From an uncultured Myxococcales bacterium (lineage in GTDB: Bacteria; Myxococcota_A; Bradymonadia; UBA7976; UBA1532), in contig CALBMW010000828.1 of NCBI GenBank assembly GCA_937896275.1, positions 1-6,344 on the forward strand: a DNA stretch of 6,344 nucleotides, given 5' to 3'. Every line of letters starts with the position of its first letter. Position 1 is the stretch's first letter. The notes under the pieces were generated by a model that was not told the DNA's origin, ran no database searches, and was given only the letters and a program-made list of their open reading frames with translations. This document shows, one piece after another, positions 1 through 5,720 of this stretch. Made by a program: the position numbers and the translations under genes.

Positions 1-1
1 C

Positions 2-3000
2 GCGGCCACCGCCGCCACCCTGGCGGGGCGGGTGGCGCTCGGCGACGGCGCGCCCCCCGTCGGCGTGGTCGTGCGCGCCTACGTCGAGGGCGGGCTCGTC
101 GCCACGACGCTGACCGACGAGGCCGGCGACTTCACCCTCTCGGCGTCGCGCCAAGCGCACCGTTTGTCCTTCGCCAAGCCCGGCTACGTGACGCAGTCGG
201 TCGACGCGGTGTGGAACGACGAGGCTGCCCCCCCGCGCTTCGAGGTCGACGGCCAACGGGTTCGGGATCTCGTCGTCGAGCTGCCGCCCCAGCCGGCCGA
301 CGGCGTCGTTCGCGTCAACGTGGACATCCAGCCCTCGTGGCTGCCCCCCGACCAGCGCGCGGTGCGCGTCGCGGTCTACGGCGCCGCCTACTCGGACGCA
401 CGCGAGCGCGTGCTGCACAACGTCGACGACGCGCCGGAGGTCTTCGCCGGCGTGCCGGACGGCACCTTCGTCGTCCAGGTCTCCCGCGAGGGCTTCGAGA
501 CCGTGCAGCGCGTGGTCACCCTGACGCCCGAACGCGACGAGGCGGACCTGGTCTTCACCGTGCGCCTCCTCAGCCTGGCGGCGGCGCGCCTCGACCTCTC
601 GCAGTCGACGCTCACGGCGGCCCACCTGGCCGAGGCGGTGACGCTGGGCGTGGATCTGACCTTCGGGAGCCTGGCCGGCGTGAACCTGTCCAATCAGGAT
701 CTCGGGGGGGTCGCCGGCCTCGACCTGACGGGCGTCGATCTGAGCAACGCCGATCTGCGGGGCGCCGATCTGTCGGGCGTCACCCTCACCCACGCGTCGT
801 TCTTCGGCGCCGACCTGGGCTGCGTCGCGCGCGCAGACCAGCCACCCGCCTGCGTCCGTCTCTTTGGCGCCGATCTGCGCGGCGCCGATCTGTCGTCCGC
901 GCGCCTGGTCGGCGCGTCCTTCGTGGGCGACGGGGAGCCCCGCCCCGCCGAGCCCTGCGACGCCGACGCACCGCACCCGTCGGTGGACCTGCGCGGGGCC
1001 CTCTTTGCGCAGACCGATCTTCAGGGCGCGATGCTGCGCGGCGTCACCTTGGCCGGGGCCGATCTGAGCCAGGCGCGCTTGGCGGACGCCGATCTGAGCG
1101 ACGCCTGCCTCGAGAACGGCAGCCTGGCGCTGACGGACCTCTCTCGCGCGCACCTCGACCGGAGCGATCTCACCGACGCCTCGATGATCGGCGCCATCCT
1201 GGATCGAACGACGCTGCGCGGCGCGCGGCTCGACGGCGCCTCGCTCAACGGCGCGGTGATCGAGGAGGCCGACTTCGGGTGCACGGACGACGGTCTGCGC
1301 TGCGCGACGCTCCGTGGGGCCAACCTCAACGGCGCCAGCCTCGTGGGGACGAACCTGGGCGGCGCGGATCTGACCGGAGCGTCGATGCTGCGGGTGATCA
1401 CGGGTCGCTCGGGCCGCCTTCCGCCGGTGCAGCCGGCCGGTTGCATCGTCCCCGCCGGGTGCACCTGGGAGCAGGCCGAGGACTGCGCCGAGCGTCTGGA
1501 CGCGGCCTGCCGCCTGCCCACGTCATTCGCCGGCGCGACCGCGCCCCGGGCCGATCTGGTGGGCGTGCTCTTCAGCGAGGTCGATCTGAGCGGCGCCCTC
1601 TTCGACGGCGCCCGCCTGGACAGCGCGACCTTCCTCGCGTGCACCTTCACCGGGGCCACCTTCCGCGGCGCGAGCCTGGCGGCCGCCCGGCTGAGCCGCG
1701 AGGATCTGAGCGGGGTCGACTTCACCCGCGCCGATCTGAGCCGCGCCGACCTCTTCGAGGCGGTGCTGCGGGGCGCGATCCTCGTGGGCGCGCGGCTGAA
1801 CGCGGCCACGCTGCTGGGCGCTGACCTCGTCGGCGCGGATCTGGGTGGCGCCTCGCTGGTCGACGCGCGCCTGCCGGGCGTTCGGATCGATCGCACCACG
1901 AACCTGCGCGACGCCGATCTCGCGGGCGCCGATCTGAGCGGCGTCGATCTGGCCGGGCTGGATCTCGAGGGCGCGTCCTTCGCGGGCGCGACGCTCGACG
2001 GCGCCGACTTCACCGGGGCCGATCTGCGCGGCGCCGACTTCACCGGGGTCGATCTGCTGCGGGCCGCGAGCTTCGAGGCGGCCCAGTGGAGCGCCGAGGA
2101 TGGGTCCGGGCCCTCGATCTGCGCCGACGGTCGCGTCAGCACGGCGCGGGAGCACCTGAACACCTGCTTCCACCCGGTCCTGGTGGGCGACTTCACGATC
2201 GGATCGGAGGAGGCCCGCGCAGCCTTTCAGCGCTACTCCGGGATCACCGGCACCCTGACCATCGGCGGGGCGGACGCGCTGCCGTCGCTCTTCCTGCCCC
2301 AACTGGTGGTCGCGGGCGGCCTGCGGTTCCAGAATGACGGCACCTTGGGCGACCTGACGGGCCTCGAGTCGCTGCGCGAGGTGCACGGCGACGTGCGGAT
2401 CAATGACAACGGCGCCCTGACGAGCCTGGCCGGGCTCGACGGCCTGGAGGCGGTCGACGGGACGCTCCTGATCAGCAACAACGACGCCCTCGCGAGCCTG
2501 CGGGGGCTCGGCGCGCTCCGCACCGTGGGTGGGCTCAACGTCGAGCGCAACGACGTCCTGCCCGACCTGCGCGGGCTCGAGGCGCTGACCGACGCGGGCG
2601 GGGTGACGGTCAGCCAGCACGCGGCGTTGACGCACCTGCAGGGGCTGGAGACGCTGCGCTCGGTCAGCGGCGATCTGGTGCTGCTGAGCAACCCTGCGCT
2701 CGCCGACCTCACCGGCCTCGCCGGGCTCACGACGCTGGCGGGCACGCTCCGCGTCGAGTCGAACGCGGCGCTGAGCACCTTGACCGGCCTGCCCGGCCTC
2801 CGCTCGATCGGCGACGCGCTGAGTGTCAGCGGCAACGAGTCCTTGGGCGCGCTCGAAGGACTCGAGGGCCTCGAGTCGATCGGCGGCTCGCTCTACCTTC
2901 AGAACGACTCCATCGTCGCGCTGACCGGTCTCTCTGGCCTGACCCGCGTGGGTGGAACGGTCACCCTCAACTGCATGGAGCTGGCGACGCTGCAGGGGCT

Positions 3001-3859
3001 CGATCAGCTGCGGACCGCGGGCGGGCTGACGGTGTCGGCGGGGCGGATGGCCGATCTGCAGGGCCTGGGCAGCCTGGAGGCCGTCGAGGGCGACGTGGGG
3101 CTCTCGGCGCGCCTGACCGCGCTGGATGGTTTGGAGCAGCTGAGGTCGATCGGCGGTCGCCTCGAGATCATCACCGGCGACGGGAGCGGTCTGCTCTCGC
3201 CGCTCGTCGACCTGTCCGGGCTGGGTGCGCTCGAGACGGTCGGGGGCAACCTCACCATCGCCCGCAACACGCTCCTGCAGGATCTGTCGGGGCTGGGCGC
3301 GCTCACCCGCGTCGGCGGTTGGCTGAAGATCGAGCGGGGGGCCGCGTTGGTCAGCCTGGAAGGTCTGGGCGCGTTGACCCATGTCGAGGGCGACCTCAGC
3401 ATCCGATACAACGACGCGCTCCTCGATCTCCACGGGCTCGACAGCCTCGCCACGATCGGAGGCGGAGTCGTCGTCGAGTACGACCCTCTGCTGTCGAGCC
3501 TCCTTGGCCTCCCCGTCCTGGACTCGATCGGGGGCGGCCTCCAGGTGACCCATGACGATGGCTTGACGGACCTCGACGGTCTCGGCCGCGTCGCCTCGCT
3601 CCGAACGGTCAGCATCACCAACAACGCGGTCCTGACCGACGTGAGCGGGCTGGTCGCGCTCGAGACCATCGACAGCCTCACCCTGTTCAGCAACCCGCAG
3701 CTCGCCCGGCTGAGCGGCCTGGGCGCGCTCGCCACGATCACCCGCAACCTGTCGATCCGGTCGACCGCGCTGCCCGTGTGCGTGCTGGAGGCCTTCGTCG
3801 CGCAGCTCGAGATCGGCGGCTCCACCACGCTCTCCGGCAACGGGCCCGCGTGCCCTTGA
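2..3859 (+). CDS. Giant exported repeat protein: carboxypeptidase-regulatory-like domain, pentapeptide repeats, receptor-L/leucine-rich repeats (5' partial)
   Basis: Residues are numbered from the GTG at 32. The frame is open to the left edge, and the bases before that GTG encode ATLAGR, the first strand of the N-terminal beta-sandwich, so the true start and any signal peptide lie outside the window. Residues up to about 63 resemble a carboxypeptidase-regulatory-like domain (T-DEAGDF-L, then a KPGY turn). Residues 95-178 look like a second domain of that type. Residues 184-687 are pentapeptide repeats of the A(D/N)LSG kind, which form a right-handed beta-helix. A linker with Cys697 and Cys712 leads to about 21 leucine-rich units (717-1248). 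The end carries Cys1250 and Cys1274, probably a disulfide cap. Sixteen cysteines fit an exported protein. No catalytic motif is visible, so a surface binding or scaffold role is an inference. It ends in TGA and converges on the minus-strand operon. Confidence 0.9.
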   Translation, partial: AATAATLAGRVALGDGAPPVGVVVRAYVEGGLVATTLTDEAGDFTLSASRQAHRLSFAKPGYVTQSVDAVWNDEAAPPRFEVDGQRVRDLVVELPPQPADGVVRVNVDIQPSWLPPDQRAVRVAVYGAAYSDARERVLHNVDDAPEVFAGVPDGTFVVQVSREGFETVQRVVTLTPERDEADLVFTVRLLSLAAARLDLSQSTLTAAHLAEAVTLGVDLTFGSLAGVNLSNQDLGGVAGLDLTGVDLSNADLRGADLSGVTLTHASFFGADLGCVARADQPPACVRLFGADLRGADLSSARLVGASFVGDGEPRPAEPCDADAPHPSVDLRGALFAQTDLQGAMLRGVTLAGADLSQARLADADLSDACLENGSLALTDLSRAHLDRSDLTDASMIGAILDRTTLRGARLDGASLNGAVIEEADFGCTDDGLRCATLRGANLNGASLVGTNLGGADLTGASMLRVITGRSGRLPPVQPAGCIVPAGCTWEQAEDCAERLDAACRLPTSFAGATAPRADLVGVLFSEVDLSGALFDGARLDSATFLACTFTGATFRGASLAAARLSREDLSGVDFTRADLSRADLFEAVLRGAILVGARLNAATLLGADLVGADLGGASLVDARLPGVRIDRTTNLRDADLAGADLSGVDLAGLDLEGASFAGATLDGADFTGADLRGADFTGVDLLRAASFEAAQWSAEDGSGPSICADGRVSTAREHLNTCFHPVLVGDFTIGSEEARAAFQRYSGITGTLTIGGADALPSLFLPQLVVAGGLRFQNDGTLGDLTGLESLREVHGDVRINDNGALTSLAGLDGLEAVDGTLLISNNDALASLRGLGALRTVGGLNVERNDVLPDLRGLEALTDAGGVTVSQHAALTHLQGLETLRSVSGDLVLLSNPALADLTGLAGLTTLAGTLRVESNAALSTLTGLPGLRSIGDALSVSGNESLGALEGLEGLESIGGSLYLQNDSIVALTGLSGLTRVGGTVTLNCMELATLQGLDQLRTAGGLTVSAGRMADLQGLGSLEAVEGDVGLSARLTALDGLEQLRSIGGRLEIITGDGSGLLSPLVDLSGLGALETVGGNLTIARNTLLQDLSGLGALTRVGGWLKIERGAALVSLEGLGALTHVEGDLSIRYNDALLDLHGLDSLATIGGGVVVEYDPLLSSLLGLPVLDSIGGGLQVTHDDGLTDLDGLGRVASLRTVSITNNAVLTDVSGLVALETIDSLTLFSNPQLARLSGLGALATITRNLSIRSTALPVCVLEAFVAQLEIGGSTTLSGNGPACP
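581..2090 (+). repeat. Pentapeptide-repeat coding region
   Basis: This stretch encodes residues 184-686 of the large protein, almost wholly in A(D/N)LXX pentapeptides. Examples are the run of ADLRG and ADLSG units near residues 235-250 and the four consecutive D-L units at 629-645. From its length, and after subtracting inserts, I estimate about 80 pentapeptides, or about 20 beta-helix coils. Non-repeat inserts occur near residues 263-275, 298-317, 416-424 and 461-501, and each contains cysteine. At DNA level the hexamer GATCTG recurs 18 times, marking the Asp-Leu pair of the repeat. Confidence 0.92.
2174..3778 (+). repeat. Leucine-rich / receptor-L-like repeat coding region (about 21 units)
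   Basis: The units follow the pattern L-x-G-L-x-x-L-x-x-(V/I)-x-G-x-L-x-(I/V)-x-x-N-x-x-L and cover about residues 715-1249. The first clean unit begins at Leu775 (position 2354). Most are 23-24 residues, with shorter ones of 22 and one stretched to 30 (residues about 1031-1060). Units starting at 3212, 3284, 3356, 3428, 3500 and 3572 are spaced exactly 72 bases apart. The pattern matches bacterial proteins carrying receptor L-domain-like solenoids, which generally mediate binding. The ligand is not predictable from sequence. Confidence 0.85.
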
Positions 3860-3899
3860 GAGCGCCGCGCCCCGCTGGGCGGTCGACGGGCGCGCGCTC
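3860..3899. terminator. GC-rich intergenic hairpin, candidate bidirectional terminator
   Basis: The left arm 3860-3872 (GAGCGCCGCGCCC) pairs with the right arm 3888-3899 (GGGCGCGCGCTC). This gives 12 GC-rich pairs with one bulged C at 3866 and a 15-base loop. It begins directly after the TGA of the + strand gene and lies 15 bases past the stop of the convergent minus-strand operon, so it could serve both. There is no T-tract on either side, so this is not a textbook intrinsic terminator. At this GC content, chance pairing is a real alternative. Confidence 0.4.
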
Positions 3900-3914
3900 G
3901 ACGGCGAGGGAGGC

Positions 3915-4373
3915 TCAGTCCGCCGGCACGCAGGCCGAGCATCTGCGGCCCGCGCCGGTCTGCCCCTGCGCTGCGCAGGCCGCGCCGTCTGCACCCTGCC
4001 GATCGAGCAGTCGGCACGCGGCGCCGGCGCAGTCGGCCGCGCTCAGGCACGCGCAGTTCTCGCCCGGGCGGCAATCGAGGTAGCAATAGCCCTCGGGCGC
4101 GCAGGCGGCGAGCTGCCAGAGCTGTTCGGGGTAGATGCCCGCGTCGGCGAAGTAGGCCGCGCAGGTCTGGTCGCCGGCCCCCGACTCGCCCGGATCGCAG
4201 CACACGTCGCTCACCGCCGACCACGCGATGGCGGGATCGAGGCGCATTGCGTCCGTGGGTCGCAGGGTCGGATCGAGGAAGGCCTCGCCGTCGGCGAAGC
4301 ACGCGCGGCGCTCGACCTCCACGAAGCAGCCCGCGAGCAGGATCGGGAGCGGGAGCAGGGCGCGCCAGCGCAC
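3915..4373 (-). CDS. Small cysteine-rich lipoprotein, unknown family
   Basis: This encodes 152 residues from a GTG start. That start is preferred because it immediately gives a compact lipoprotein signal peptide: Arg2 and Arg4, a hydrophobic stretch 5-14, and a lipobox L-A-G-C with Cys16 as the lipidated residue. The mature part holds 14 more cysteines, mostly after residue 55. They include an adjacent Cys pair and a dense C-x(n)-C region around the PGENCAC and DCAGAAC segments, so up to seven disulfides are possible. I recognise no enzymatic motif. The gene starts 1 base after the stop of the caspase gene and has no clear ribosome binding site, so translation is probably coupled. It is the last gene of the minus-strand operon. 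A disulfide-stabilised binding partner or inhibitor of the caspase is conceivable but speculative. Confidence 0.82.
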   Translation of the reverse strand: MRWRALLPLPILLAGCFVEVERRACFADGEAFLDPTLRPTDAMRLDPAIAWSAVSDVCCDPGESGAGDQTCAAYFADAGIYPEQLWQLAACAPEGYCYLDCRPGENCACLSAADCAGAACRLLDRQGADGAACAAQGQTGAGRRCSACVPAD

Positions 4374-4374
4374 G

Positions 4375-5715
4375 TCAGAAGCCCACGCTCAGGCCGGTGG
4401 GTCCCAGGCGCAGCCACGGTGGCTGGCCGTAGACGTCGAGCACGCCCTCGGGCTCGGCGAGCCGATCCCACAGCGCGAGGCCCAGCGCGATCACGCCCAA
4501 GGAGGCCGCGCCGATGTAGCCGATCCGGGAGGCCGCGGTGAGGTCGTCGACCTCGGCGCGCCGATCGCCATAGTCGGCGCGAGAGAGCTCGTCGTGCGCG
4601 GCGCCGTTGAGGTCGTCGGCCTTGCTGTTCGCGATCAGGTTCAGGACGCCGGCCGTCAGCGCGGCGGCGCCGGCCAGCGCGGTCGTCCCCCAGACATAGG
4701 GGCGCAGGGGGTGGGGGCGCGCGTCGACGCGGAACCTCTCGGGAACACGCGGGATCTCGAGCAGTCCGCCGGTGGGATGGGACAACACCAGCTCGGCCTC
4801 CAGGGTGCCCGACTCTTGCGGCACCTGGGCGCCGCCGGTGTCCTCGGAGACGTGTTGCCGCACGTGCGCGAAGAGCTCGCGGAGGGTCACGCTGCCGTCT
4901 CGGTCGGTGTCGGCGGCGCCGGCCAGCGCCTCGATCAGGTGACACGTGAAGACGCCGCCCTTGTAGGGACGCCCGCCGAGGACACAGGCCTCGGAGGATT
5001 CGCCGGCCGTCTGCTCGGGCGCGGTCGCGCTGACGGCCCCCCACCCGGGGCGGCTCGTCACCAGCCGGTCGAGCCCCCCCGCGACGCTCTTCGATCGGCT
5101 GAGCGCCACCGTCTTGGGTGTGAAGCCACGCGCGCCCGGGAAGGCGATGTTGCCGGCGTGGCAGGCGTCCACCAGCATCAGCAGGCGACCCGCGCCGCCG
5201 GCGCGCCACGCCAGGAAGTCGGGCAGACGGCTCATCGAGACGGCCGAGCCGACCATGTTGTCGAGGTTGGTGTCGTGCACCAGCAGGAAGGCCTCGTCGG
5301 GTCGCCCCGGTTCGGGCGCGCCGTGACCGGCGAAGTAGATGATCACCTTGTCGCGCGGGCAGGCGCCGGCGAGGAAGTTGCCCAGCGCCCCCTCCACCGA
5401 CTGCCGCGTCGCCTGGTCGTTGAGCAGGAGGCGCAGCCGCCCTCGCGGGACGGCGCCGCCGGCGGGGCTCGCGAGGAAGTGGTAGAAGGCCCACGCGTCG
5501 TTCACGGCGCCGCGAAGATCCGGGATGCGACGGTCGTTGTAGAAGTTCACGCCCACCACGACGCCCCACATGCGCGGGGCGAGGTCGGTCGCGCACGCCA
5601 CCGTCGGCGCAGCGACCTCGTCGCGCATGACGTATCGAGCACCGCGCGTCCCCGTGCCGCCGCACCCGGCGAGCAGCATCGCGCAGGCGACCAGGGTGTA
5701 GTGGGCGCGGCGCAT
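4375..5715 (-). CDS. Lipoprotein caspase-family (C14) cysteine peptidase with EF-hand-like loop and C-terminal membrane hairpin
   Basis: This encodes 446 residues from ATG. The signal peptide ends in a lipobox L-A-G-C with Cys18, so the protein is predicted to be exported and lipid-anchored. The caspase fold spans about 49-312. Strand 1 is WGVVVGVNFY, the LRGAVND motif follows, the catalytic His131 lies in YFAGHG, and the catalytic Cys185 lies in LVDACHAG. A small-subunit-like part (VSATAPEQ, then GVFTCHLIEAL) comes after. Residues 269-280 form a DxDxDG...E loop like a calcium-binding EF-hand. Two hydrophobic segments at about 340-362 and 396-416 form a membrane hairpin, and a short tail ends in Phe. 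The family hydrolyses peptide bonds using a Cys-His dyad, and both residues are present. The gene starts 5 bases after the DUF4384 stop. The only Shine-Dalgarno-like GGAG is 14 bases upstream of the ATG, which is too far to be convincing, so coupling is likely. Its substrate is unknown. Confidence 0.93.
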   Translation of the reverse strand: MRRAHYTLVACAMLLAGCGGTGTRGARYVMRDEVAAPTVACATDLAPRMWGVVVGVNFYNDRRIPDLRGAVNDAWAFYHFLASPAGGAVPRGRLRLLLNDQATRQSVEGALGNFLAGACPRDKVIIYFAGHGAPEPGRPDEAFLLVHDTNLDNMVGSAVSMSRLPDFLAWRAGGAGRLLMLVDACHAGNIAFPGARGFTPKTVALSRSKSVAGGLDRLVTSRPGWGAVSATAPEQTAGESSEACVLGGRPYKGGVFTCHLIEALAGAADTDRDGSVTLRELFAHVRQHVSEDTGGAQVPQESGTLEAELVLSHPTGGLLEIPRVPERFRVDARPHPLRPYVWGTTALAGAAALTAGVLNLIANSKADDLNGAAHDELSRADYGDRRAEVDDLTAASRIGYIGAASLGVIALGLALWDRLAEPEGVLDVYGQPPWLRLGPTGLSVGF

Positions 5716-5720
5716 GAGAC

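Noticed and set aside
32..34. GTG at 32 as the true start of the large repeat gene
   Set aside because: The frame is open upstream to the edge, and the residues before it (ATLAGR) are the expected first strand of the carboxypeptidase-regulatory-like fold. This Val is internal.
211..1824. 537-residue plus-strand frame, extremely Arg-rich
   Set aside because: It is a shifted frame inside the repeat gene with implausible composition and no recognisable motif.
653..2056. CRISPR-like or satellite DNA repeat suggested by the recurring GATCTG
   Set aside because: The repeats are short, irregularly spaced in multiples of 15 bases, and stay in codon register. They are coding pentapeptide units.
581..2090. 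Qnr/MfpA-like gyrase-protecting pentapeptide protein
   Set aside because: Those proteins are about 180-220 residues, cytoplasmic and lack cysteine-loop inserts. This array is a segment of a much larger, probably exported protein.
1021..2196. 391-residue minus-strand frame rich in RSAP-like repeats
   Set aside because: It is the antisense reading of the pentapeptide array in another frame. Its periodicity comes entirely from the sense repeats.
1523..3994. 823-residue open frame on the minus strand opposite the repeat gene
   Set aside because: Its translation is low-complexity Arg/Gln/Ala/Glu text with GA-QIGA-type periodicity, the mirror of the sense repeats. High GC keeps stop codons rare. 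It shows no domain and no signal peptide.
4211..5665. 484-residue minus-strand frame overlapping the caspase gene
   Set aside because: It is a frame-shifted shadow with Arg/Pro-rich composition. It overlaps two well-supported genes in different frames.
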